NCBI RefSeq assembly: GCF_900074915.1
Contig: NZ_LT222319.1
Location: forward strand, 3,443,001 to 3,507,000
Source: Pseudomonas cerasi
Lineage (GTDB): Bacteria; Pseudomonadota; Gammaproteobacteria; Pseudomonadales; Pseudomonadaceae
DNA: 64,000 nucleotides
Direction of reading: 5' to 3'
Position numbers and translations under genes: made by a program. The notes under the pieces were generated by a model. It did no database searches and was not told where the DNA came from. It saw nothing but the letters and a program-made list of their open reading frames with translations. Below are positions 51,477 through 60,365 of the stretch, one piece after another; positions within the stretch are counted from its first letter, which is position 1, and each line of letters begins with the position of its first letter.

Positions 51477-54065
51477 CTACGATGCAGTAGCCTCCAGAAA
51501 ATCCTGAGCAAAACGCTGCAACACGCCGCCCGCCTCATAAATAGAAAGCTCTTCAGCAGTGTCCAGACGGCATGTCACCGGCACCTCGACGCGTTCGCCG
51601 TTACGGCGCTGAATCACCAGCGTCAATGTCGCGCGCGGTGTGCGCTGGCCGATCACATCGAAGGTTTCGCTGCCATCGATACCCAGAGTCAGACGGCTGG
51701 TGCCGGGCTTGAACTCCAGCGGCAGCACGCCCATGCCGACCAGGTTGGTGCGGTGAATACGCTCGAAACCTTCTGCAGCAATCGCTTCGACGCCCGCCAG
51801 CCTGACGCCTTTGGCCGCCCAGTCACGGGACGAGCCCTGCCCATAGTCGGCACCGGCAATAATGATCAACGGCTGCTTGCGCGCCATGTAGGTTTCGATG
51901 GCTTCCCACATGCGCGTGACCACGCCTTCGGGTTCGATGCGGGTCAGCGAGCCTTTCCTGACCTTGCCATCGACCACTGCCATCTCGTTGACCAGTTGCG
52001 GGTTGGCAAAGGTCGCGCGCTGGGCGGTCAGGTGGTCGCCCCGATGGGTCGCATAGGAGTTGAAGTCTTCTTCCGGCAATCCCATTTTCGCCAGGTACTC
52101 GCCCGCCGCACTGTCGAGCATGATCGCGTTGGACGGCGACAGGTGATCGGTGGTGATGTTGTCCGGCAGCACGGCGAGAGCCCGCATGCCCTTGAGCGTA
52201 CGTTCTCCGGCCAATGCGCCTTCCCAGTAGGGCGGGCGACGGATGTAGGTGCTCATCGGACGCCAGTCGTACAGCGGCTCGACCTTCGGCCCGGTGTGCT
52301 CTTCGATGGCAAACATCGGGATATAAACCTGACGGAACTGCTCGGGCTTGACCGACGCCTGCACGACCGCATCAATCTCTTCATCGCTCGGCCAGATGTC
52401 CTTGAGACGGATTTCCCGGCCCTCGGCGACGCCCAGCACATCGTTTTCTATATCGAAGCGGATGGTCCCGGCAATGGCATACGCCACCACCAGGGGCGGC
52501 GAAGCCAGAAAGGCCTGTTTGGCATAGGGGTGAATACGCCCGTCGAAATTACGGTTACCGGACAAGACCGCCGTGGCGTACAGGTCGCGGTCGATGATTT
52601 CCTGCTGGATCAGCGGATCGAGCGCGCCGGACATGCCATTGCAGGTGGTGCAGGCAAAGGCCACGACGCCAAAACCCAGTTGCTCCAGCTCCGAGGTCAG
52701 CCCTGCTGCGTCCAGGTATAGCGCCACGGTTTTCGAGCCGGGTGCCAGCGATGATTTCACCCACGGCTTGCGCAGCAGCCCCAGGCGGTTGGCGTTGCGT
52801 GCCAGCAGACCGGCGGCAATGACGTTGCGCGGGTTGCTGGTGTTAGTGCAACTGGTGATCGCCGCGATGATCACCGCGCCGTCGGGCATCTGCCCCGGCA
52901 CCTCGTCCCATTGCCCAGCAATACCTCTGGCCGCCAGATCGGCGGTGGCAACCCGCGCATGAGGGTTGGAGGGCCCGGCCATGTTGCGCACCACACTGGA
53001 CAGGTCGAAACTCAGCACCCGCTCGTAGTGCACCTCGCTGAGGCTGTCCGACCAAAGGCCAGTGTGCCGGGCATACAGCTCGACCAGTTTGACCTGCTCG
53101 TCCTCGCGCCCTGTCAAACGCAGGTAGTCGATGGTTTGCGAGTCAATGGAGAACATCGCCGCCGTCGCGCCGTATTCAGGCGCCATGTTGGAGATCGTCG
53201 CCCGGTCGCCCAGGGTCAGGCTCGACGCGCCTGCGCCATAGAACTCCAGGTAAGCGCCAACCACCTTCTGTTGGCGCAGGTATTCGGTCAGCGCGAGCAC
53301 TACGTCGGTGGCGGTGATGCCTGGCTGGCGGCGCCCGGTCAGTTCGACACCAATGATGTCCGGCAGGCGCATCCACGAGGCGCGCCCGAGCATGACGTTT
53401 TCGGCCTCGAGCCCGCCGACGCCGATGGCAATCACGCCGAGGGCGTCGACGTGCGACGTGTGGCTGTCCGTGCCCACCAGTGTGTCGGGAAAGGCTACGC
53501 CGTCGAGCACCTGCACCACCGGCGACATTTTCTCCAGATTGATCTGGTGCATGATGCCGTTGCCCGGCGGGATCACTTCGACGTTCTTGAACGCCTGCTT
53601 GGTCCAGTCAATGAAATGAAAACGGTCTTCGTTGCGACGGTCTTCAATGGCGCGGTTCTTGGCGAACGCCTGCGGGTCGTTACCGTCGGACTCCACTGCC
53701 AGCGAGTGGTCGACGATCAATTGCACCGGAACCACCGGGTTGACCAGCGCAGGATCGCCACCCTGCGAAGCGATCGCGTCGCGCAGTCCGGCAAGGTCGA
53801 CCAACGCGGTCTGACCCAGAATGTCGTGGCAGACCACACGTGCCGGGAACCAGGGAAAATCCAGATCACGCTTGCGCTCGATGAGCTGGGTCAACGAGGC
53901 ATTCAAGGTCGCCGGATCACAACGGCGCACCAGGTTCTCGGCCAGCACCCGCGAGGTGTAGGGCAGCGTGGCATAGGCGCCGGGCTTGAGCGCCTCGACG
54001 GCCGCCCGAGCGTCGAAATAATCCAGTCGGGTGCCAGGGAGCGGTTTGCGAAATTCACTGTTCAT
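51477..54065 (-). CDS. acnD: 2-methylcitrate dehydratase, Fe-S type
   Basis: An 862-aa aconitase-family enzyme dehydrating 2-methylcitrate in propionyl-CoA breakdown. It carries the [4Fe-4S] Cys ligands in SCTNTSNP and ACTTCNG and the substrate segments VGTDSHTSHVDALGVIAIGVGG and GAPYGQGSSRDWAAKG-like (here GADYGQGSSRDWAAKG). AcnD needs PrpF and replaces PrpD, which is absent here. It lies 69 bp downstream of prpC, with a GGGGAGC/GCTCCCC hairpin (54102-54124) between. Confidence 0.95.
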   Translation of the reverse strand: MNSEFRKPLPGTRLDYFDARAAVEALKPGAYATLPYTSRVLAENLVRRCDPATLNASLTQLIERKRDLDFPWFPARVVCHDILGQTALVDLAGLRDAIASQGGDPALVNPVVPVQLIVDHSLAVESDGNDPQAFAKNRAIEDRRNEDRFHFIDWTKQAFKNVEVIPPGNGIMHQINLEKMSPVVQVLDGVAFPDTLVGTDSHTSHVDALGVIAIGVGGLEAENVMLGRASWMRLPDIIGVELTGRRQPGITATDVVLALTEYLRQQKVVGAYLEFYGAGASSLTLGDRATISNMAPEYGATAAMFSIDSQTIDYLRLTGREDEQVKLVELYARHTGLWSDSLSEVHYERVLSFDLSSVVRNMAGPSNPHARVATADLAARGIAGQWDEVPGQMPDGAVIIAAITSCTNTSNPRNVIAAGLLARNANRLGLLRKPWVKSSLAPGSKTVALYLDAAGLTSELEQLGFGVVAFACTTCNGMSGALDPLIQQEIIDRDLYATAVLSGNRNFDGRIHPYAKQAFLASPPLVVAYAIAGTIRFDIENDVLGVAEGREIRLKDIWPSDEEIDAVVQASVKPEQFRQVYIPMFAIEEHTGPKVEPLYDWRPMSTYIRRPPYWEGALAGERTLKGMRALAVLPDNITTDHLSPSNAIMLDSAAGEYLAKMGLPEEDFNSYATHRGDHLTAQRATFANPQLVNEMAVVDGKVRKGSLTRIEPEGVVTRMWEAIETYMARKQPLIIIAGADYGQGSSRDWAAKGVRLAGVEAIAAEGFERIHRTNLVGMGVLPLEFKPGTSRLTLGIDGSETFDVIGQRTPRATLTLVIQRRNGERVEVPVTCRLDTAEELSIYEAGGVLQRFAQDFLEATAS

Positions 54066-54101
54066 TGCGGGACTCGATCACGGAGTGTTCGGAATACGGG
54101 T

Positions 54102-54124
54102 GGGGAGCTCGTCGGCGGCTCCCC
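54102..54124. repeat. Intercistronic hairpin between prpC and acnD
   Basis: GGGGAGC (54102-54108) and GCTCCCC (54118-54124), a 7-bp stem with a 9-nt loop and no T run. It may affect relative expression of prpBC and acnD-prpF. Confidence 0.35.
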
Positions 54125-54134
54125 TGCCCCATTT

Positions 54135-55262
54135 TCAGCGCTGTTCCAAGGGTACGAACGCGCGCTGTTCGACGCCGATGTACTCGGCGCTCGGGCGAAT
54201 GATGCGGTTATTGGCACGCTGTTCGAAAACGTGAGCGGCCCAGCCGGTCAGGCGTGAGCAGACGAAGATCGGGGTGAACAGCTTGGTCGGGATGCCCATG
54301 AAGTGATACGCCGACGCATGGTAGAAGTCGGCGTTGGGGAACAGTTTCTTCTGCTCCCACATGACCTTGTCGATAGCCTCGGAAACCGGGAACAGCACCG
54401 TATCGCCCACTTCGTCAGCGAGTTTCTTCGACCAGCCCTTGATCACCTCGTTGCGCGGGTCGGACTCCTTGTAGATCGCATGGCCAAAGCCCATGATCTT
54501 TTCCTTGCGTTCCAGCATGCCCAGCGTGCCTTTGGTGGCCTCTTCAGCCGAGGCGAAGCGCTGAATCATTTCCATTGCAGCCTCGTTGGCACCACCGTGC
54601 AGCGGGCCGCGCAAGGTGCCGATGGCGGCTGTGACGCAGGAATACAGGTTCGACAGCGTCGACGCGCAGACGCGGGCGGTGAAGGTCGAGGCATTGAATT
54701 CGTGCTCGGCGTACAGAATCAGCGAGACGTCCATGACCTTGCGGTGCAGTTCGCTGGGCGCCTTGTCGAGCAACAGGTGCAGAAAATGCCCGCCGATGGA
54801 GTCTTCTGCGGAGGTGCAGTCGATACGCTTGCCGTCATGACTGAAGCGATACCAGTAGCACATGATCGCCGGGAACGCTGCGAGCAGACGGTCGGTTGAG
54901 TCGCGCTGCTGATCGAAGCTGCGCTCCGGCTCCAGGGTGCCGAGCATGGAGGCACCCGTGCGCATGACATCCATCGGGTGAGTGTCGGCGGGTATGCGCT
55001 CCAGCACTTCCTTCAAGGCCTGCGGCAGGTCGCGCAGGCCCTTGAGTTTGTCCATATAGGCAGACAATTCGGCTTTATCAGGCAGTTCGCCGTACAGCAG
55101 CAGATAGGCAACTTCTTCAAAGCGAGCTTCGGCGGCCAGATCGCGCACATCATAGCCGCGATAGGTCAGCCCGGCACCGGCCATGCCCACCGTGGACAAC
55201 GCCGTCTGCCCGGCCACCTGCCCGCGTAGTCCGGCACCACTCAATACTTTTGCTTCAGCCAT
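54135..55262 (-). CDS. prpC: 2-methylcitrate synthase
   Basis: A 375-aa citrate-synthase-family enzyme joining propionyl-CoA and oxaloacetate. GLTYRGYDVRDLA, GPLHGGANEAAMEMI, and IMGFGHAIYKESDPRN carry the conserved catalytic His residues; the length and position between prpB and acnD mark it as methylcitrate and not citrate synthase. The start is ATG at 55262, after TTGGAG, in preference to an upstream in-frame codon at 55274. Confidence 0.95.
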   Translation of the reverse strand: MAEAKVLSGAGLRGQVAGQTALSTVGMAGAGLTYRGYDVRDLAAEARFEEVAYLLLYGELPDKAELSAYMDKLKGLRDLPQALKEVLERIPADTHPMDVMRTGASMLGTLEPERSFDQQRDSTDRLLAAFPAIMCYWYRFSHDGKRIDCTSAEDSIGGHFLHLLLDKAPSELHRKVMDVSLILYAEHEFNASTFTARVCASTLSNLYSCVTAAIGTLRGPLHGGANEAAMEMIQRFASAEEATKGTLGMLERKEKIMGFGHAIYKESDPRNEVIKGWSKKLADEVGDTVLFPVSEAIDKVMWEQKKLFPNADFYHASAYHFMGIPTKLFTPIFVCSRLTGWAAHVFEQRANNRIIRPSAEYIGVEQRAFVPLEQR

Positions 55263-55330
55263 GGTTTTCTCCAATTTTGTTTTTGTATGACTGGACGCGG
55301 AGCGCGGGGACGAGTGTCAGCCTGCCCCTT

Positions 55331-56224
55331 TCAGCCCTTCTTCTGCGCAAACAGCGCATCCAGCTTCTTCTCGAATGTGTGGTAATCGATCGCGTCATAC
55401 AGCTCCATGCGCGTCTGCATGCTGTCGATCACGTTTTTCTGGCTGCCGTCACGGCGGATCGCGCCGTAGACATTTTCCGCAGCCTTGTTCATCGCACGGA
55501 ATGCGGAAAGCGGGTACAGCACCAGCGACACGTCCGCCTCGCGCAGCTCATCGACCGTAAACAACGGCGTGGCGCCAAACTCGGTGATGTTGGCGAGGAT
55601 CGGCACGCCTGCACGGTTGGCGAATTGCTTGTACATTGCCAGTTCGGTGATGGCCTCGGGGAACACCATACCCGCGCCGGCTTCAATACAGGCAGCGGCA
55701 CGCTCCAGCGCCGACTCCAGCCCTTCAACCGCCAACGCATCGGTACGCGCCATGATTACGAAGCTGTTGTCAGTCCGGGCATCCACGGCAGCCTTGATCC
55801 GGTCGACCATTTCCTGCTGAGAGACAATTTCCTTGTTGGGACGATGCCCGCAACGCTTGGCACCCACCTGATCCTCAATGTGAATCGCCGCCGCTCCGGC
55901 CTTGATCATCGAGCGCACGGTACGCGCCACATTGAAAGCCGAAGAACCGAAACCGGTGTCGACATCCACCAGCAACGGCAGGTCGCAAACGTCGGTGATA
56001 CGCCGCACATCGATCAGCACGTCTTCAAGACCGGTGATTCCCAGGTCCGGAATGCCCAGTGATCCCGCCGCGACTCCGCCGCCAGATAGATAAATGGCCT
56101 TGAACCCGGCACGTTTGGCGAGCAGTGCGTGGTTGGCATTGATCGCGCCGACCACTTGCAGCGGCTGTTCGCTGGCGACTGCGTCGCGGAAACGCTGGCC
56201 GGGAGTGCTGTTGTTATGACTCAT
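55331..56224 (-). CDS. prpB: 2-methylisocitrate lyase
   Basis: A 297-aa member of the isocitrate lyase/PEP mutase superfamily that splits 2-methylisocitrate to pyruvate and succinate. The catalytic loop KRCGHRPNK and metal site VDVDTGFG with HIEDQ are intact. Its ATG overlaps the stop of the GntR regulator (ATGA), so regulator and enzyme are translationally coupled. Confidence 0.95.
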   Translation of the reverse strand: MSHNNSTPGQRFRDAVASEQPLQVVGAINANHALLAKRAGFKAIYLSGGGVAAGSLGIPDLGITGLEDVLIDVRRITDVCDLPLLVDVDTGFGSSAFNVARTVRSMIKAGAAAIHIEDQVGAKRCGHRPNKEIVSQQEMVDRIKAAVDARTDNSFVIMARTDALAVEGLESALERAAACIEAGAGMVFPEAITELAMYKQFANRAGVPILANITEFGATPLFTVDELREADVSLVLYPLSAFRAMNKAAENVYGAIRRDGSQKNVIDSMQTRMELYDAIDYHTFEKKLDALFAQKKG

Positions 56225-56940
56225 TGTGTACCTCGGTCGGAAGTCGTCTGGGAAGCCGCCTGATAATGGCGCTCGATGTTGCGTCTGGACGCGCCGATAT
56301 GGCGGCGCATCAACAATTCGGCCAGCTCACCGTCGCGGTCGGCGATAGCGTCGAGAATGCGGTGATGTTCGGCAAAAGCCTGGCGAGGCCGGTTGGGCGT
56401 GGTGGAATACTGAATGCGGTACATGCGCACCAGCTGGTAGAGCTCACCACAGAGCATCTGGCTGAGGGTGCGATTGCCGCTGCCCTGGATGATGCGGTAG
56501 TGGAAGTCGAAATCACCCTCTTGCTGGTAATAGCCGATACCTGCCTGAAAGGCGGCATCGCGCTCATGGGTATCCAGAACGCCGCGCAGCTCGTCGATTT
56601 CGGCCTGGGTCATGCGTTCGGCGGCCAGACGACAGGCCATACCCTCCAGTGACTCGCGAATTTCATAGAGTTCGATCAGTTCGGCATGACTGAGCGACAC
56701 CACCCGGGCGCCCACATGCGGCACACGAACCACCAGTCGCTGCCCTTCGAGCCGGTGAATCGCCTCACGCAGCGGCCCGCGACTGATGCCATAGGTGCGA
56801 GCCAGTTCCGGCTCGGAAATCTTGCTGCCGGGGGCAATCTCGCCTTTCACGATAGCCGATTGAATGCGTCGGAAAACGTTCTCGGAGAGGGTTTCCGAGT
56901 CGTCGGCAACCGTCATTGTTTTTTCGACCACATTCAGCAT
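56221..56940 (-). CDS. prpR: GntR/FadR-family regulator of the propionate operon
   Basis: A 239-aa transcription factor with an N-terminal winged helix (ENVFRRIQSAIVKGEIAPGSKISEPELARTYGISRGPLREAIHRLEGQRLV) and a C-terminal all-helical FCD ligand domain with metal-type His residues (DFHYRII, HHRIL, RRHI). It is unrelated to the sigma54-type PrpR of enterobacteria. ATG at 56940 follows GTGAGGTG. It is the first gene of the prp operon and so probably autoregulated; repeated CAGCATTGTCGACA sites flank its start. The symbol is by function and is sometimes left unnamed. Confidence 0.82.
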   Translation of the reverse strand: MLNVVEKTMTVADDSETLSENVFRRIQSAIVKGEIAPGSKISEPELARTYGISRGPLREAIHRLEGQRLVVRVPHVGARVVSLSHAELIELYEIRESLEGMACRLAAERMTQAEIDELRGVLDTHERDAAFQAGIGYYQQEGDFDFHYRIIQGSGNRTLSQMLCGELYQLVRMYRIQYSTTPNRPRQAFAEHHRILDAIADRDGELAELLMRRHIGASRRNIERHYQAASQTTSDRGTQ

Positions 56941-57023
56941 TGTCGACACCTCACGGCTATATGCGCTCAAATCTAGTCATATTTAGTCAATCCGTCAAAG
57001 CCAAACCCAGCATTGTCGACAAT
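56935..57023. promoter_or_regulatory. Repeated candidate operators of the prp regulator
   Basis: CAGCATTGTCGACA occurs twice in the same orientation, at 56935-56948 (across the regulator's start codon) and 57008-57021. The upstream copy extends to the perfect 12-bp palindrome ATTGTCGACAAT (57012-57023). The 73-bp offset, about seven helical turns, would permit looping by a dimeric GntR protein. Confidence 0.5.
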
Positions 57024-57237
57024 CAGTCAAAGCGGGTGAACTCTGCTCGACAAAGCAACCTGAACAGCTACACAGGTTGATCACTGGCAGCCGCAGGGCT
57101 TCATGCTAGAATGCGTCGCGTCCGTACAGCGCGCTCCGCAGCGGAGCCAGCGACTGCGAACCGCATGCCCTACCATCATCAGGTCAATTCCATTTGCGCC
57201 CTGACCCTGAAGTTGTTCGCTCATCGCGCCAGGATTT

Positions 57238-57773
57238 ATGAGACTGACTACCCTCCCCACACTGCTCAGCCTTCTGTTTTTGCCCGGCCTGACCCTGGCC
57301 GCCAACAAGACAGTCTATGGCTCAACGAATACGCCCGGCTGATCGAAATCGATATCGAGATCGCCGCCAAGCTCGACACCGGTGCCAAGACCGCCTCGCT
57401 GAGCGCCCGCGACATCAAACATTTCAAGCGCGATGGCGAAAGCTGGGTGCGTTTCTATCTGGCCAGCGACAGCAAGCATGTACACCCCATCGAACGCCCC
57501 CTGGCGCGGGTCAGCAAGATCAAGCGGCGTGCCGACGATCTCGACCCGGATGACGACAATCGCTATTCGTCACGCCCGGTGATCAGCCTCGATATCTGCA
57601 TGGGTGAATCTTTACGCACCATAGAAGTGAACTTGACTGACCGAAGTGCTTTCCAATACCCGCTTTTGATCGGCTCCGAAGCCTTGAAACGCTTTGATGC
57701 GCTGGTCGATCCAAGTCTTAAATATGCGGCAGGGAAGCCCGGCTGCGCTTCCGTCGCTCAAAACGCAGAGTAA
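57238..57773 (+). pseudogene. Retropepsin-like (RimK-associated) protease with 1-bp frameshift
   Basis: ATG 57238 opens a clean signal peptide (MRLTTLPTLLSLLFLPGL then TLAANK) continuing to VYGSTNTPG and a stop at 57340-57342. The rest of the protein lies in another frame, resuming at LNEYARLIEIDIEIAAKLDTGAKTASL from 57321 and ending at 57773. It contains the retropepsin-like D-T-G motif and ISLDICMGESLRTIEVNLTDRSAF. Homologues read ...VYGLNEYARL, so one base is missing near 57319-57323 (GGCTC where GGCCTC is expected). Either the gene is broken or there is a sequencing error. The downstream two partner genes are intact. Confidence 0.78.
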
Positions 57774-57777
57774 ATCC

Positions 57778-59313
57778 ATGCGCTCTCTTACACTCCATCT
57801 GAAGATCCTGATCACTGCCCTGGTGACCCTCGGCATCGCGATCACGGCCTATCAGATTCTGGCGCTGGGCATACCCGTCAGCGAAGACGAAACCGATGAC
57901 CTGTGGAATATCGACGCCAAAGTCGAATTCGTCGCCAATCCCAAGGATTCGGTGAAGGTACAGATGTTCGTGCCGCCGCTCGCCCACGACTACATCAGCC
58001 TCAATGAAAGCTTCATCTCGAACAATTACGGCGTCAGCGTCAACCGCGCCGACGGCAACCGCAAGGTCACCTGGTCGGCCCGTCGCGCCACCGGCAACCA
58101 GACCCTCTACTACCGACTGGTGCTGACCAAGCGTTACAGCGGTGAAAAACCCAAGGTCAAAGGGCCTATCTTTCGCGACAGCATGACCGTCGAAGGCCCG
58201 GAAAAGATCGCCGCCGAAGCACTGCTGGCGCCCATTCGCCAGCATTCGGCGGACGTGGAGACCTTCATCACCGAGGCCATCAAGCGCGTCAACAACCTGA
58301 ATGACGATAACGTGAAACTGCTGCTGGCCGGTGATAACTCGGCGTCCAACAAGGCTCGGGTCACCGAACTGCTGCTGTCGATCGCCCACGTACCGCTGGA
58401 AAAAGCCCACACCATTCGCCTGGATGCCGAGCAGCAGACACCGGAACTCTGGCTGCGCAGCTTCAACGGCAAGGAATGGCTGTACTTCAATCCCGACACC
58501 GGCGAAGCCGGCCTGCCGGATGACCGCCTGCTCTGGTGGACCGGCGAGGAAGGCCTGGTCAGCGTCGAAGGCGGCAAGAAGGTGCAAGTCACGTTCAGCC
58601 TCAACAACAGTGAAATGAACGCGATGCGGCTCGCCAAACTGACCGACGCCAGCACCGATTCGGACTTCCTGGCCTATTCGCTGTACGGCTTGCCGCTGCA
58701 AACCCAGCAGACCTTCATGATCATGGTCATGATCCCAATTGGCGTGCTGGTCATCCTGATCCTGCGCAACCTGATTGGCCTGCAGACACTGGGCACCTTC
58801 ACCCCCGTGCTGATTGCGCTGGCATTCCGTGAAACGCAACTGGGCTTCGGCATTGCACTGTTTACCGTGATCACGGCGCTGGGCCTGTCCCTGCGCTCGT
58901 ATCTGGAGCACCTGAAACTGCAAATGCTGCCGCGCCTGTCGGTGGTACTGACCTTCGTCGTGGTACTGATCGCGGCCATCAGCCTGTTCAGCCACAAGCT
59001 CGGGCTGGAGCGCGGCCTGTCGGTTGCGCTGTTCCCGATGGTGATTCTGACCATGACCATCGAGCGCCTGTCGATCACCTGGGAAGAGCGTGGTGGCAGC
59101 CATGCCATGAAGGTCGCCATCGGTACGCTGTTCGCCGCGTCGCTGGCGCACCTGATCATGAGCGTGCCGGAACTGACCTATTTCGTCTTCACCTTCCCCG
59201 CAGTGCTGCTGATACTGGTCGGCTTCATGCTGGCAATGGGCAGATACCGTGGCTACCGGCTGACAGAACTGATGCGCTTCAAGGCATTCCTGAAAGAGGA
59301 AAAGGCCAAGTGA
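57778..59313 (+). CDS. Inactive transglutaminase/7TM membrane protein
   Basis: A 511-aa inner-membrane protein. An N-terminal helix (residues 8-30) leads to a periplasmic transglutaminase-like region (about 35-310) that lacks an evident Cys-His-Asp triad, then seven helices (about 340-500), for example FMIMVMIPIGVLVILILRNLIGLQTLGTFTPVLIALAF. This is the 'inactive transglutaminase plus 7TM' family always found with the retropepsin-like protease and the RimK-like ligase. The start at 57778 follows the protease stop by 4 bp. The group's role is thought to concern peptide tagging or surface traits; no firm function. Confidence 0.82.
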   Translation: MRSLTLHLKILITALVTLGIAITAYQILALGIPVSEDETDDLWNIDAKVEFVANPKDSVKVQMFVPPLAHDYISLNESFISNNYGVSVNRADGNRKVTWSARRATGNQTLYYRLVLTKRYSGEKPKVKGPIFRDSMTVEGPEKIAAEALLAPIRQHSADVETFITEAIKRVNNLNDDNVKLLLAGDNSASNKARVTELLLSIAHVPLEKAHTIRLDAEQQTPELWLRSFNGKEWLYFNPDTGEAGLPDDRLLWWTGEEGLVSVEGGKKVQVTFSLNNSEMNAMRLAKLTDASTDSDFLAYSLYGLPLQTQQTFMIMVMIPIGVLVILILRNLIGLQTLGTFTPVLIALAFRETQLGFGIALFTVITALGLSLRSYLEHLKLQMLPRLSVVLTFVVVLIAAISLFSHKLGLERGLSVALFPMVILTMTIERLSITWEERGGSHAMKVAIGTLFAASLAHLIMSVPELTYFVFTFPAVLLILVGFMLAMGRYRGYRLTELMRFKAFLKEEKAK

Positions 59314-60290
59314 TCGGCTGGTGGAAGACCTGGAAGGCGCTCGAAGCGCGCGGCATCATGGGCATCAATCGACGTAACGCCGACTATGTGCTCAAGTACA
59401 ACAAGCGCAGCCTCTATCCGATCGTCGATGACAAGATCATCACCAAGGAGCGGGCCATCGCCGCAGGCATTCATGTGCCGGAGATGTACGGCGTGATTTC
59501 CACGGAAAAGGAAATCGACAGGCTCGACGAGATCATCGGCGCGCACCGCGACTTCGTGATCAAACCTGCACAGGGCGCAGGCGGCGATGGCATTCTGGTG
59601 ATCGCCGACCGTTTCGAGGAACGCTTTCGCACCGTCTCGGGACGCATCATCAGCCACTCGGAAATCGAGCACCAGGTGTCCAGCATTCTCACTGGCCTGT
59701 ATTCCCTGGGCGGTCACCGCGACCGGGCGCTGATCGAGTACCGGGTCGTACCGGACCCGATCTTCAAAAGCATCAGTTACGAAGGTGTACCGGACATCCG
59801 CATCATCGTGCTGATGGGTTATCCGGTGATGGCCATGCTGCGCTTGCCTACCCGTCAATCAGGCGGCAAGGCTAACCTCCACCAAGGCGCCATTGGCGTA
59901 GGTGTGGACCTGGCCACCGGTGTCACCCTGCAAGGCACGTGGCTGAACAACATCATCAGCAAGCACCCGGACACCACCCACTCGGTGGATGGCGTGCAAT
60001 TGCCCAACTGGGACGGCTTCATGAAGCTTGCCGCCGAGTGCTACGAGTTATGCGGTCTGGGCTATATCGGCGTCGACATGGTGCTGGACCAGGACAAAGG
60101 CCCGCTGATTCTGGAGCTCAACGCCCGTCCCGGCCTAAACATCCAGATCGCCAACGACAGTGGCTTGACCCATCGCACTCAGGCCGTCGAGGCGCGTCTG
60201 GAGCAACTGGCTCTTGAAGGACGCCACGAATCGGCGCAGGAGCGGGTCAGCTTTGTCCAGGACCTGTTCGGTCACGTGCCCGGCGCCTGA
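59310..60290 (+). CDS. ATP-grasp alpha-L-glutamate ligase-like protein
   Basis: A 326-aa RimK-related ATP-grasp enzyme. The ATP-binding segment DFVIKPAQGAGGDGILVI and metal-binding GVDMVLDQDKGPLILELNARPGLNIQIAN are intact, so it should form an amide or peptide bond, perhaps adding glutamate to an unknown acceptor. The start is GTG at 59310, overlapping the preceding stop (GTGA). It is the last of the three-gene set with the frameshifted protease and the 7TM protein. Confidence 0.85.
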   Translation: MIGWWKTWKALEARGIMGINRRNADYVLKYNKRSLYPIVDDKIITKERAIAAGIHVPEMYGVISTEKEIDRLDEIIGAHRDFVIKPAQGAGGDGILVIADRFEERFRTVSGRIISHSEIEHQVSSILTGLYSLGGHRDRALIEYRVVPDPIFKSISYEGVPDIRIIVLMGYPVMAMLRLPTRQSGGKANLHQGAIGVGVDLATGVTLQGTWLNNIISKHPDTTHSVDGVQLPNWDGFMKLAAECYELCGLGYIGVDMVLDQDKGPLILELNARPGLNIQIANDSGLTHRTQAVEARLEQLALEGRHESAQERVSFVQDLFGHVPGA

Positions 60291-60365
60291 ACCGACATAC
60301 CGCTAGGACTGCCGCACCGGCAAGGCTACAATCGCCAGCCGCGTTTCCAAGACCGATATTCGACG

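Noticed and set aside
57111..57320. Upstream extension of the protease frame as a real N-terminus
   Set aside because: It lacks a signal peptide and ribosome site, while the other frame has a perfect signal peptide, so a frameshift fits better.
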